Assembly: GCF_001423615.1 (NCBI RefSeq)
Contig: NZ_LMOU01000002.1
Coordinates: 191,573 to 255,572 of the forward strand
Origin: Microbacterium sp. Leaf159
GTDB taxonomy: Bacteria; Actinomycetota; Actinomycetes; Actinomycetales; Microbacteriaceae
DNA: 64,000 bases
Reading direction: 5' to 3'
A program made the translations under genes and the position numbers. Shown here piece after piece: positions 9,587-17,973 of this stretch. A model generated the notes under the pieces. It was not told where the DNA came from and made no database searches. It saw only the letters and a list, made by a program, of their open reading frames with translations. Numbering within the stretch: the first letter of the stretch is position 1; the number at the start of each line of letters is the position of its first letter.

Positions 9587-10665
9587 GAGCGTCCTCCTTC
9601 CGCAGCGGAGCTCGTATCGGCGAGTTCTGAGGCGGCGGCCGCCATCTCGGGCTCGGCCGCCTTGGCGGCATCATCTCCCCCGGTCCGCGTGCCCCCTGGG
9701 CCGAAGCGCGGGCGGCGACGGACGATCGCTCGCCGGCTGTAGACCGCCACGGCTGCGACGATCACGACGCCGCGCACCACGTCCTTCAGGAACGGGTTCA
9801 CCTGCATGACGCTCATCACGCTGTCGACCACCGCGAGGATCGCGACGCCGCCGATCGCACCCCAGATCGACCCTCTGCCGCCCAGCAGCAGTGTGCCGCC
9901 GAGCACGACGGCCGCGATCGACAGGAGCGCGTAGCCGCCCTGCTGGCCGACGGTCGGGCTGCCGACACCGAGCCTGCTGGCGAGCAGCAATCCTGCGAGT
10001 CCCGCGAAGACGGAGCACAGCACATGAGCCGCGATCAGCGGCGGGCGGGTGCGCACCCCCGACAGTCGGGCGATCTCGGGATCCCCGCCCACCGCGTACA
10101 GGTGGGCGCCGGTGCGGGTGCGGTTCAGCAGGAACCACACGACAGCGGCGAGCGCGATCATGATGATGGTCGAGACGGGGATCGGACCGACGCCCGTGGC
10201 GCCGATCAACTGGAACTCCCACGGCACGTTGCCTGACGAGCCCTCGAAGTTGGTGTTGAGGATGCCCTGCAGGATCAGCCCGACGCCGAGGGTGGCGATG
10301 AAGCCGTTCACCTTCAACACCGTGACGATCAGTCCGTTGACGAGGCCGATCCCGGCGCAGACGAGCAGGGTGACCGCGACAGCGGCGGGGATGTTGCCAG
10401 GGCTCCCGTTCATGATCGTGGCGGCCAACAGGCTCGAGAGGCTGATCACGTACGTGACCGAGAGATCGAGCGAGGCGCCGAGCACCACGAGCGTCTGACC
10501 GATCGCGACGAGTCCGAGCACGCTCATCCCGGTGAGGATGTCGCGGACGTTGCCCGCGCTGAAGAAGTTGCGCCCGACGGTCGCGACGAGGATCGCGCCG
10601 ATGATCAGGGCGAGGATGAGGATGCCGAGGACGATGACCGTCGAGTCGATCCGTATCCGCTTCAT
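9583..10665 (-). CDS. ABC sugar importer permease (RbsC-like)
   Basis: A 360-residue membrane protein of the same BPD_transp_2 family as its neighbour: N-terminal hydrophobic VIVLGILILALIIGAILV, the QTLVVLGASLDLSVTYVI signature, GLVNGLIVTVLKVNGFIATLG and AVVLGGTLLLGGRGSIWG. Together with the second permease it would form the membrane channel. Its start overlaps the ATPase stop (ATGA at 10662-10665). The C-terminal tail is Ala/Glu-rich and cytoplasmic. Confidence 0.88.
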   Translation of the reverse strand: MKRIRIDSTVIVLGILILALIIGAILVATVGRNFFSAGNVRDILTGMSVLGLVAIGQTLVVLGASLDLSVTYVISLSSLLAATIMNGSPGNIPAAVAVTLLVCAGIGLVNGLIVTVLKVNGFIATLGVGLILQGILNTNFEGSSGNVPWEFQLIGATGVGPIPVSTIIMIALAAVVWFLLNRTRTGAHLYAVGGDPEIARLSGVRTRPPLIAAHVLCSVFAGLAGLLLASRLGVGSPTVGQQGGYALLSIAAVVLGGTLLLGGRGSIWGAIGGVAILAVVDSVMSVMQVNPFLKDVVRGVVIVAAVAVYSRRAIVRRRPRFGPGGTRTGGDDAAKAAEPEMAAAASELADTSSAAEGGRS

Positions 10666-12191
10666 CGTGCACCTCCGTCTGTGGCCTCATCGTGCGGGTG
10701 GATCGCTCCGGTCGCGGCCCCGAGTATCTCGTGCTCGGCGGAGCCCGCCGGCAGCTCTGCGACGAGCTCGCCGTCGTGCATGACCAGGATCCGGTCGCTC
10801 ATGCCGATCACCTCGGGGAGTTCGCTCGAGACCATCAGCACCGCCTTGCCCTGCGCCGCGAGATCTCGCATGAGCTGGTAGACGGCGTACTTCGCGCCGA
10901 CGTCGATGCCGCGGGTCGGTTCGTCGAAGAGCACGATCTGCGGCTGAGTGAGCAGCCACTTCGCGAGCACGACCTTCTGCTGGTTGCCGCCCGAGAGGAA
11001 GCGCACCTCCTGGTCGAGCCCGCGCGAGCTGATCTCGAGCGAGCTGAGCACTCCCGGCACCTCTCGGCGGGATGACGAGGTGCGGGCGGAGAACACGCTC
11101 CGGATGACGAGCAGCGAGTTGTCGAGCACCGACTGGCCCAGCGCCAGACCCTGTGCCTTGCGGTCTTCCGAGACGAGTGCGAGTCCTGCCCGCACCGCTG
11201 CTCGCGCACTCGTGATGCGCGTGGATGCGCCGTCGACGCGCATGCTCCCCCGGACGAACGGGTCGATCCCGAAGATGCCCTCGACGAGCTCGGTGCGTCC
11301 GGATCCCTGCAGACCGGCGATCCCGACGATCTCCCCCGCGCGGAGCGAGAGCGAGACCTCGTCGACGAAGGCATTGCCGCAGCCCTCGAGTTCGAGCCGC
11401 GGCTCGCCGACGACCGTGCCGTCGACGGCATCCGGGAAGTACGACTGGATCGAGCGCCCCACCATGCGGCGCACGAGCTCGTCGGTGGTGAGGTCCGCCG
11501 TCGCATCGGTCGACACGAGTGCACCGTCCTTGAGGATCGTGATGCGGTCGCACAGGTCGAAGATCTCCTTCAACCGGTGCGAGACGTAGATCACCGCGAC
11601 ACCGCGAGAGGTGAGCCGACGGATGATCGCGTACAGCAGCTCGACCTCGCGGTCGCTGAGCGCCGCTGTCGGCTCGTCCATCGAGATGACCTGCGCATCG
11701 AACGACAGCGCCTTCACGATCTCGACGATCTGCTGCTCGGCGACCGTCAGCGAGCCGACGCGCGCCTGCGGATCGATGAAGGAGACGCCGAGGTCCGCGA
11801 GGAGCTCCGCCGTCCGGGTGACCATGGCCCTGCGGTCGACGAAACCGCCACGGCGGGGCTCGCGTCCGAGGTACACGTTCTGCGCGACCGTGCGCTCGGG
11901 AAGCAGCGTGAACTCCTGGAAGACGGTCACGATCCCGTCGTCCATCGCCTGCCGAGGGTGCGTGTGATGCACCTCGTCGCCGCGATACCGCACGGCGCCC
12001 TCGTCAGCGGGCTGCACTCCCGCGATGATCTTCATGAGCGTGGACTTCCCCGCTCCGTTCTCACCGACCAGACCATGCACCTCACCGGGACGCACATCGA
12101 AGTCGATGCCCTTCAGCACCTCCACTCCGAAGAACGACTTGCGGATGCCCGAGACCTCGAGCACCGCCTGTGTGTCGACTGCTGCGGTCAT
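10662..12191 (-). CDS. ABC sugar importer, duplicated ATP-binding subunit (RbsA-like)
   Basis: The chosen ATG at 12191 gives 509 residues (MTAAVDTQAVLEVSGIRKSF), the usual length of RbsA/MglA/XylG ATPases. The open frame continues upstream but would bury most of the dehydrogenase gene. The first nucleotide-binding domain has Walker A GENGAGKST, signature LTVAEQQIVEIVKAL and Walker B QVISMDEPTA. The second has Walker A-like GLQGSGRTEL, signature FLSGGNQQKVVLAKWL and QIVLFDEPTRG. The altered second Walker A (no Lys) is normal in this subfamily. The start overlaps the dehydrogenase stop by four bases. Confidence 0.9.
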   Translation of the reverse strand: MTAAVDTQAVLEVSGIRKSFFGVEVLKGIDFDVRPGEVHGLVGENGAGKSTLMKIIAGVQPADEGAVRYRGDEVHHTHPRQAMDDGIVTVFQEFTLLPERTVAQNVYLGREPRRGGFVDRRAMVTRTAELLADLGVSFIDPQARVGSLTVAEQQIVEIVKALSFDAQVISMDEPTAALSDREVELLYAIIRRLTSRGVAVIYVSHRLKEIFDLCDRITILKDGALVSTDATADLTTDELVRRMVGRSIQSYFPDAVDGTVVGEPRLELEGCGNAFVDEVSLSLRAGEIVGIAGLQGSGRTELVEGIFGIDPFVRGSMRVDGASTRITSARAAVRAGLALVSEDRKAQGLALGQSVLDNSLLVIRSVFSARTSSSRREVPGVLSSLEISSRGLDQEVRFLSGGNQQKVVLAKWLLTQPQIVLFDEPTRGIDVGAKYAVYQLMRDLAAQGKAVLMVSSELPEVIGMSDRILVMHDGELVAELPAGSAEHEILGAATGAIHPHDEATDGGAR

Positions 12192-13297
12192 GCCGCCACC
12201 TCCGTCCAGCGACCGTCCGTGGCTGCGGAGGCGAGGACGGCCTCGGTCAGCACGGCGGACCGATATCCGTCTTCGAACGTCGGCAGACCCGTCGGGTGCA
12301 CGCCGCCGATCGCCGCGTACACGTCGGCGATGAATCCGTTGAACGCGTCCTGATAGCCCATCGCGTGCCCGGAGGGGACCCGTTGCAGACGGGCCGAATC
12401 GGGCGCCGCCGTGGCGGGATCGCGCAGCAGCACGCGCGATTCCTGTCGCATGCCGATCCACAGTTCTTCCGGGCGCTCCTGCTCGAAACGCAGGCTCTGC
12501 AGCGATCCGTGCAGCTCGAGCGTCAACGCGTTCTTGCGCCCTGCGGCCATCTGCGAGATCAGCAGCGTGCCGAGCGCACCCGATTCCGTCTCGACGAGGA
12601 TCGCGACGATGTCCTCGGTGTCGACCGTCCGCCCTGCGCGCTCGTCGAACACGCGGCGGGTCCGGGCGCTCAGTGAGCGGATGCGCTCGCCGATCACGAA
12701 CTCGATCAGGTCGCACAGGTGCGAACCGATGTCGGCGAACGCCCTGGAGGCACCGCCCGTCGCCGAGCGCACCCGCCAGTCGTCGTCGGTCGGGAGCAGC
12801 ATCCAGTCCTGCAGGTACGAGCAGTCCAGCGTGAGGAGTTCTCCGATGTCGCCCCGGGCGACGCGGGCCCGCGCCTCGCGCACCATCGGGTGATACCGGT
12901 AGACGAACGGCACGGCGGCGACCCGACCGCGCTCCGCCGCGAGGTCGACGAGCCGCTTCGCGTCGTCGGCGCTCGTCGCCAGCGGCTTCTCGCAGATGAC
13001 GTGCTTGCCGGCGTCGAGCGCACGGAGGGCGAGGTCGGCGTGGGTGGCGTTGGGGGTGCAGATGTGCACGACATCGATGTCATCGGCATCCAGAAGCGCG
13101 GCCACATCGGTCTCGGCGCGACCGGCTCCGAGCTCGTCGGCCGCCTGTCTGCTTCCCGATGCGGAGCGTGTGGCGACGGCGCGGAGCTCGCCTCCCGCGT
13201 CGCGAGCCGCGGTGCGATGCACGCGTGCCATGAATCCTCCGCCGAGGATGCCGGCTCGGATCGTTCCGAGACCGGTGTCTGTGACATCCGTTGTCAT
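12188..13297 (-). CDS. Gfo/Idh/MocA family dehydrogenase, first gene of the sugar operon
   Basis: A 369-residue dehydrogenase with an N-terminal Rossmann motif GILGGGFMARVHRTA, the family's CTPNATHADLAL and the EKP motif (VICEKPLATSADDAKRL, about residues 100-116). The second domain follows with GGASRAFADIGSHLCDLIEF. It likely oxidises the imported sugar or a keto derivative with NAD(P)+. It is the promoter-proximal gene of the eight-gene minus-strand run 13297 to 5029. It is transcribed divergently from the ROK regulator, across a region with palindromes. Confidence 0.85.
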   Translation of the reverse strand: MTTDVTDTGLGTIRAGILGGGFMARVHRTAARDAGGELRAVATRSASGSRQAADELGAGRAETDVAALLDADDIDVVHICTPNATHADLALRALDAGKHVICEKPLATSADDAKRLVDLAAERGRVAAVPFVYRYHPMVREARARVARGDIGELLTLDCSYLQDWMLLPTDDDWRVRSATGGASRAFADIGSHLCDLIEFVIGERIRSLSARTRRVFDERAGRTVDTEDIVAILVETESGALGTLLISQMAAGRKNALTLELHGSLQSLRFEQERPEELWIGMRQESRVLLRDPATAAPDSARLQRVPSGHAMGYQDAFNGFIADVYAAIGGVHPTGLPTFEDGYRSAVLTEAVLASAATDGRWTEVAA

Positions 13298-13324
13298 GCC
13301 GGTGAGTCTGACACAGCGTCGAGG

Positions 13325-13363
13325 ACTTTTGCTAGACCTCTGTCAAAAGTTCTTCGTAACGAA
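13325..13363. promoter_or_regulatory. Candidate ROK operators between the divergent sugar genes
   Basis: The 114-base divergent gap holds two inverted repeats. ACTTTTG (13325-13331) is repeated inverted as CAAAAGT (13344-13350) with a 12-base spacer. Immediately after it lies the 11-base palindrome TTCGT-A-ACGAA (13353-13363). ROK-family repressors bind A/T-rich palindromes of this sort near their own promoter, so autoregulation together with control of the sugar operon is a reasonable inference. Confidence 0.55.
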
Positions 13364-13411
13364 TCGGAAGTCAATCGAGGGCGCACGTAAGTGCTGTGGT
13401 TTACTGACGCA

Positions 13412-14608
13412 ATGGTTGACGCACTTCGCCCCGCCGCGGCGGCGAATCCCGGGGCCGGAGAGATCTTCCAGATCCTCCGCGACGGCACCGCCCGCACCAA
13501 GGCCGAGCTCGCAGCCCTCACCGGCCTCGCACGCTCGACGGTGGCGCTGCGAGTGGACGCACTGCTGGCCGCCGGCCTGCTGCGTCCGGCAGGAGAGGCG
13601 GTCTCGACCGGCGGACGCCCGCCCGCCCGCCTGGCCTTCAACTCCCGCGCCGGCGTGGTGCTGGCCGTCGACCTCGGCGCCACGCACGCGACGATCGCGG
13701 TCGCCGATCTCGCCGGGGTGATCCTCGATTCGCGCACACGCACGATCGACATCGGCGACGGACCCGAGAGCCTCCTCGATGTGATCCTCGCCGACGGCGC
13801 GGCCCTTCTCGACACCCCCGCTTCCGCCGGGATCTCGCTGCTCGGCATCGGGATCGGGGTTCCGGGCCCGGTCGAGCACTCGACGGGGCGGCCGACCAAT
13901 CCGCCGATCATGCCCGGGTGGGACCGCTTCGACGTCCCCGGCTACGTACAGCGCACCTTCGACGTACCGGTCCTCGTCGACAACGACGTCAACATCCTCG
14001 CGCTCGGCGAGCACGCCACGACCTGGCCGCACGTCGACGACCTGATCTTCGTCAAGGTGTCGACCGGCATCGGCGCGGGGATCATCGCGGGCGGCCAGTT
14101 GCAGCGCGGCGCCCAGGGCTCGGCGGGAGACATGGGGCACGTACAGGTTCCGAGCGGATCCGGCTCGGCCAGGGAACCCGGCGACGAGCGTGACCTCGAG
14201 GCCCTCGCCAGCGGCGCCGCGCTGGCGACGGCTCTGCGTACGGGTGGGCACGAGGCGAGCAGTCCTGCCGACGTCGTCGACCTCGTCCGCGCCGGCAATG
14301 CCGCGGCCATCGAGGCGACGCGACAGGCGGGTCGCGATGTGGGCGAGGTCCTCGCCACGGTCGTCAACCTGCTCAACCCGTCGATCATCGTGCTGGGCGG
14401 CAGCATCGCCCGGGCCGGTGAGCACCTTCTCGCCGGGGTGCGAGAGGTCGTCTACCGACGCTCGATCCCCCTCGCCACGCAGCATCTCGCGATCGTGCAG
14501 TCGCAGGCCGGTGATCGCGCAGCCGTTCTCGGTGCAGCGATCATGGTCGCCCGCGAGGTTCTCTCGCCCGCGAATGTCGACCGTCATGTGGCGGCGAGGA
14601 CGCGCTGA
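13412..14608 (+). CDS. ROK-family transcriptional regulator
   Basis: The ATG at 13412 (MVDALRPAAAANPGAGEIFQ) gives 398 residues; no ribosome site is evident, so it may be leaderless. A possible start seven codons earlier (13391) is less usual. Residues about 15-70 form a winged helix (TKAELAALTGLARSTVALRVDALLAAG). The rest is a ROK sugar-kinase-like domain: VVLAVDLGATHATIAV, IGIGVPGPVEHSTG, VLVDNDVNILALGEH, VKVSTGIGAGIIAGG. The ROK zinc-site cysteines (CxCGxxGC) are not seen in the region after MGHVQVPSGSG. It probably represses the divergent sugar operon until an inducer sugar binds. Confidence 0.88.
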   Translation: MVDALRPAAAANPGAGEIFQILRDGTARTKAELAALTGLARSTVALRVDALLAAGLLRPAGEAVSTGGRPPARLAFNSRAGVVLAVDLGATHATIAVADLAGVILDSRTRTIDIGDGPESLLDVILADGAALLDTPASAGISLLGIGIGVPGPVEHSTGRPTNPPIMPGWDRFDVPGYVQRTFDVPVLVDNDVNILALGEHATTWPHVDDLIFVKVSTGIGAGIIAGGQLQRGAQGSAGDMGHVQVPSGSGSAREPGDERDLEALASGAALATALRTGGHEASSPADVVDLVRAGNAAAIEATRQAGRDVGEVLATVVNLLNPSIIVLGGSIARAGEHLLAGVREVVYRRSIPLATQHLAIVQSQAGDRAAVLGAAIMVAREVLSPANVDRHVAARTR

Positions 14609-14636
14609 CCGCGCTCCTCACCGCCACCGACGTATC

Positions 14637-15776
14637 TCAGAGAGTCGACTCGAACGGGTCGAAGCCGGCGTCGATCGCACCGACCTCGTCGAGAGTGCTC
14701 TCGACCTTCACGAAGCTGCGGGACTCCGCCGCCTCCTCGATCGACAGCAGGGTGTCGAGCACGTGGTACCCGAACTCCCCGGTGGCGACGTGCGGGCGGC
14801 CCGCAGCGATCGAACGCGCCATGTCGAGCAGTCCGACGCCGCGACCCGAGAGCACACCCTCCTGCTCGACGTCGACGACGTCCTGCACGGTCGGCTCCGG
14901 CGGCACGAAGACCCGCGACAGCGGACGCGTGATCGTGATGGGCCCGCCGAACGTGTTCGGGTCGGGGATCACGATCGTGCCCTCGGTGCCGGTGATCTCG
15001 ACGATGCCCTGGCGCAGCAGGGGCGAATCGGTGCTGTACAGGCTCTGCGCCTGTCCGCCCTGCTCGAAGTCCATGAGCACGCTCAGCGTCGACGGGATCT
15101 CGACGGGGAACTCCTGACCTGCGAGCTCGCCGACCTGCACCGTACGCGTCGGCGTGCCCTGCAGCCCGAGGGCGGCGACGGCCGCGACGGGACCGAACAC
15201 GTGCACGAGCGCCGACACGTAGTACGGCCCCATATCGAGCAGCGGCCCTGCGCCCTTGGCGTAGAGGAACGCGGGGTTCGGGTGGAAGATCTCCGGCCCC
15301 TGCCACTGGAAGGTGGTCTGGGCGAAGAGCGGCCGACCGATGTCGCCGCGCGCGATCGCACGCTTCGCGGTCTGCACGCCGGGTCCGAGGACCGTGTCGG
15401 GCGCGACGCCGACGCGGAGCCCCGCGGCATCCGCCGTCTGCAGCAGACGCAGCGACTCGTCACGGCTCACACCGATCGGCTTCTCAGTCCAGACGTTCTT
15501 GCCCGCGGCGATGATCGCCTCGGACACCTCGACGTGGACGGCCGGGATCGTCAGGTTCACGACGATGTCGATCTCGGGGTCGTTCAGCACCGCATCGACG
15601 CCACCCGCACGCGGGACGCCGTACTTCTCGGCCTGCGCCTTCGCACGATCCACGAGCAGGTCGCCGATGGCGAGCACCCGCACATCGGGGAACGTCGTGA
15701 GGTTCGACAGGTACTGGTCGCTGATGTTGCCCGCGCCGATGATGCCGACGCCGACGGGTCCGTTGCCGATGGACAT
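14637..15776 (-). CDS. Gfo/Idh/MocA family dehydrogenase
   Basis: The ATG at 15776 gives 379 residues (MSIGNGPVGVGIIGAGNISD). Rossmann motif GIIGAGNISDQYLSN, then NLTIPAVHVEVSEAIIAAGK and the EKP motif WTEKPIGVSRDESL are clear. The C-terminal domain contains GAGPLLDMGPYYVSALVHVFGP, as in inositol 2-dehydrogenase and glucose-fructose oxidoreductase relatives. The start overlaps the isomerase stop by one base (TGATG), so the two form an operon. It faces the ROK gene tail to tail with a 28-base gap. Confidence 0.85.
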   Translation of the reverse strand: MSIGNGPVGVGIIGAGNISDQYLSNLTTFPDVRVLAIGDLLVDRAKAQAEKYGVPRAGGVDAVLNDPEIDIVVNLTIPAVHVEVSEAIIAAGKNVWTEKPIGVSRDESLRLLQTADAAGLRVGVAPDTVLGPGVQTAKRAIARGDIGRPLFAQTTFQWQGPEIFHPNPAFLYAKGAGPLLDMGPYYVSALVHVFGPVAAVAALGLQGTPTRTVQVGELAGQEFPVEIPSTLSVLMDFEQGGQAQSLYSTDSPLLRQGIVEITGTEGTIVIPDPNTFGGPITITRPLSRVFVPPEPTVQDVVDVEQEGVLSGRGVGLLDMARSIAAGRPHVATGEFGYHVLDTLLSIEEAAESRSFVKVESTLDEVGAIDAGFDPFESTL

Positions 15777-16582
15777 CAGCCGGCCACCTTCTCGTCGAGG
15801 TAGACGCGGCTGCGCTCGACGGCGGCCCACAGGTCGCCCTCGAAGTGGTCGAACTCGACGATCGCGAGCTCGAGGGCCGGAGCCGCGGCGATGGCCTCGA
15901 CGAGCGGGACAGTGCCCTCCCCCGCAGGCACCTGGTCGGCCGGCGGGTAGGCGGCGAGAAGAGCCGGGTCGAGTGTTCCGTCCTTGGCGTGCACCGCGAT
16001 CACGCGGTCGCCGAGACGCTGCAGCAGTGCGACAGGGTCGACGCCTCCGCGGGCGACCCAGTACAGGTCGACCTCGAGCACGACGCGCTCGTCGAGCAGG
16101 CCGGCGAGCACTTCGAGTCCGGTCACGCCGTCGAACACGGCCTCGAGCTCGTGCGCGTGGTTGTGGTAGCCGACGCGCACGCCGACGCTGGCGCCGACGG
16201 CGGCAGCCTCGTTGAGCAGGCGGGCCGTCTCTTCGATCTGCTCGATCGACTCCCAGCGGGCGGGCTCGGTGTACGGATCGATGACCGTGCCCATGCCGAG
16301 CACCTTCGCCGCGGCGAACACCTCGGCCGGAGACGGGACCGGAAGTGTGGTGCCACTGCCGTCGGGGTTCACGAACGACTGCGAGGCGAGAAATGCGTGG
16401 CCCGAGGGCGCGGTGAGACCGGCTGCCGTGAGCGCATCGGCCATCGGCTTCGCCCGGCGCACGAAGTCATAGGGCTCGACGGCGGTGAATCCGCGGGCGG
16501 CGACCTCTTTCAGGGAGCCTTCGAGGTCGGCCTCCAGCTGGTCCTTGATCGTGAACAGCTGGATGGAAGTCTGGATCGTCAC
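15776..16582 (-). CDS. Sugar phosphate isomerase/epimerase (TIM barrel)
   Basis: The GTG at 16582 has a strong AAGGAGAGACCA upstream and starts MTIQTSIQLFTIKDQLEADL (268 residues). The TIM-barrel metal-site pattern is visible: GFTAVEPYDFV, VGVRVGYHNHAHELEAV, VVLEVDLYWVARGGVD, VIAVHAKDG and LAIVEFDHFEGD. Relatives occur with Gfo/Idh/MocA enzymes in inositol-like and 3-keto-sugar catabolism. It is the first gene of a two-gene operon with the dehydrogenase and is divergent from a TetR gene. Confidence 0.83.
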   Translation of the reverse strand: MTIQTSIQLFTIKDQLEADLEGSLKEVAARGFTAVEPYDFVRRAKPMADALTAAGLTAPSGHAFLASQSFVNPDGSGTTLPVPSPAEVFAAAKVLGMGTVIDPYTEPARWESIEQIEETARLLNEAAAVGASVGVRVGYHNHAHELEAVFDGVTGLEVLAGLLDERVVLEVDLYWVARGGVDPVALLQRLGDRVIAVHAKDGTLDPALLAAYPPADQVPAGEGTVPLVEAIAAAPALELAIVEFDHFEGDLWAAVERSRVYLDEKVAG

Positions 16583-16653
16583 TGGTCTCTCCTTCAGTCT
16601 TCGGCGACGCGCGGGCTCGACGGCCCGTCTGTCCGAGCACGTTATCACCAAAT

Positions 16654-16669
16654 ACCTCCGCGCGGAAGT
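16654..16669. promoter_or_regulatory. Palindromic operator candidate for the TetR regulator
   Basis: Between the divergent isomerase and TetR genes lies ACCTCCGCGCGGAAGT. It contains the perfect 10-base palindrome TCCGCGCGGA (16657-16666), and outer matches extend it to 16 bases with one mismatched pair. It is 24 bases before the TetR ATG, a common TetR operator position. Confidence 0.5.
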
Positions 16670-16692
16670 TTTCATTTCGCTACACTCGTCCC

Positions 16693-17334
16693 ATGACCGA
16701 CGACCTCCCCGCCGCAGCCGACGCCGCCGCCGACGAGGACCGCCCCCGTCCGCGCGGCGCGTACGCGAAGGGGATCGCGCGCCGTCAGGAGATCCTGGAC
16801 CGGGCGATCGAGGTCTTCGCCGCACGCGGTGCCGACCGCACGAGCCTGCGCGCGATCGCGAGCGCCGTCGGCGTCACGCACTCCGCCCTCACCCACTACT
16901 TCGGCTCCCTCGAGGAGCTGCTGGTGGCGGTCTACCAAGAGAGCACGGCCCCCGAGCGACAGCAGCCGGACACGCTCCCCGATGACGCCACCCCCACCTC
17001 GCGCATGCTCGAGTCCGCTCGTACCAACCGCGAGATCCCGGGCCTCGTGCAGCTCTACTCGACGCTGGTCGCCGCCGCACTCGAAGAGGGGCACCCCGCC
17101 GCGCGAGAATTCGCCACGACCCGCTTCGCCCGTCTGCGCACGGACATGGCCGACGTCATCCGCCGTCAGCAGGAGGGCGGGCTCATGCGTGACGACATGG
17201 ATGCCGATGCCGTCGCCGCACTCATCGTCGCGGCGTCCGACGGCCTGCAGACGCAGTGGCTGCTCGACGATTCGGCGCCCCAGCAGGAGGCGCTGGCGCT
17301 GCTCGACCGGCTGCTGCGCCCCGCCGCTCGGTAG
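16693..17334 (+). CDS. TetR-family transcriptional regulator
   Basis: A 213-residue regulator with an N-terminal TetR helix-turn-helix at about residues 22-70 (RRQEILDRAIEVFAARG, LRAIASAVGVTHSALTHYFG). The C-terminal ligand-binding domain is helical with the BetI-like ending (VAALIVAASDGLQTQWLL, ALLDRLLRPA). An Asp/Ala-rich N-terminal tail precedes the DNA-binding domain. A palindrome lies just upstream. The next gene starts 9 bases after its stop, so it may control both the DUF4166-epimerase pair and the divergent isomerase operon. Confidence 0.88.
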   Translation: MTDDLPAAADAAADEDRPRPRGAYAKGIARRQEILDRAIEVFAARGADRTSLRAIASAVGVTHSALTHYFGSLEELLVAVYQESTAPERQQPDTLPDDATPTSRMLESARTNREIPGLVQLYSTLVAAALEEGHPAAREFATTRFARLRTDMADVIRRQQEGGLMRDDMDADAVAALIVAASDGLQTQWLLDDSAPQQEALALLDRLLRPAAR

Positions 17335-17343
17335 GGTGAAGGG

Positions 17344-17973
17344 GTGACAGCAGCGGACACCGCACAGGGGTCGCCCTACGAGCGGGCTCTCGGCGAGCGC
17401 ATCTCCGAACTCCATCCGAAGACGGCCTGGTACTTCCGCACCATCCCCGACGGCCACGTCGGGGTCGGCACCGGCGTGTTCACGACTGCGGGTTCGCGGC
17501 ATCGATGGCTGTGGCCCGTGTTCCGCATCGCGGAGGCGCTCGGCGTGGCGTTCGCCGGGTGGGAGCAGGACGTCCCGTTCCGCATCGAGAACCGCACGAT
17601 CGACGGGACGGCCGTGGCCGTCCGGCACTTCGAGCTCCCCGGACGCACGTGGGTGATGCCCGACATCGTCTCCCTCGGTGCGAACCGGATCCTGCGCAAC
17701 GAGATAGGCCCCCACCGCACGGTCGTGACGACCTTCGACATCGACGTCCGCGACGGAGCGGTCGTGCTCGCCATCCGTCGGGTCGGGATGCGGTTCGGAC
17801 GTCTGCGCATCGCCGCCCCGGGGTTCCTGCGTCCTCGCATCGGGCTCGTCGAGCGCTGGGACGAAGGCCGCGAGCGGCACCACGTGAACATGACGATCGA
17901 TGCTCCCCTGCTCGGTCGCGTGTACGAGTACACCGGATTCTTCGAGTACGCGATCGAGAGCGAGACCCCGTGA
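17344..17973 (+). CDS. DUF4166 domain protein
   Basis: The GTG at 17344 opens a 209-residue protein. The whole chain matches the DUF4166 pattern: SPYERALGERISELHPKTAW, GVGTGVFTTAG, then a beta-rich body ending RVYEYTGFFEY. The family has no established reaction but is often encoded beside NAD-dependent epimerase-like proteins, as here: its stop overlaps the next GTG (GTGA at 17970). No signal peptide or membrane segment is visible. Confidence 0.8.
   Translation: MTAADTAQGSPYERALGERISELHPKTAWYFRTIPDGHVGVGTGVFTTAGSRHRWLWPVFRIAEALGVAFAGWEQDVPFRIENRTIDGTAVAVRHFELPGRTWVMPDIVSLGANRILRNEIGPHRTVVTTFDIDVRDGAVVLAIRRVGMRFGRLRIAAPGFLRPRIGLVERWDEGRERHHVNMTIDAPLLGRVYEYTGFFEYAIESETP

Noticed and set aside
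10662-12191. Loss of ATPase function from the missing Lys in the second Walker A of the sugar ABC ATPase
   Set aside because: The GSGRTEL form is normal for the second domain in RbsA/MglA-type proteins.
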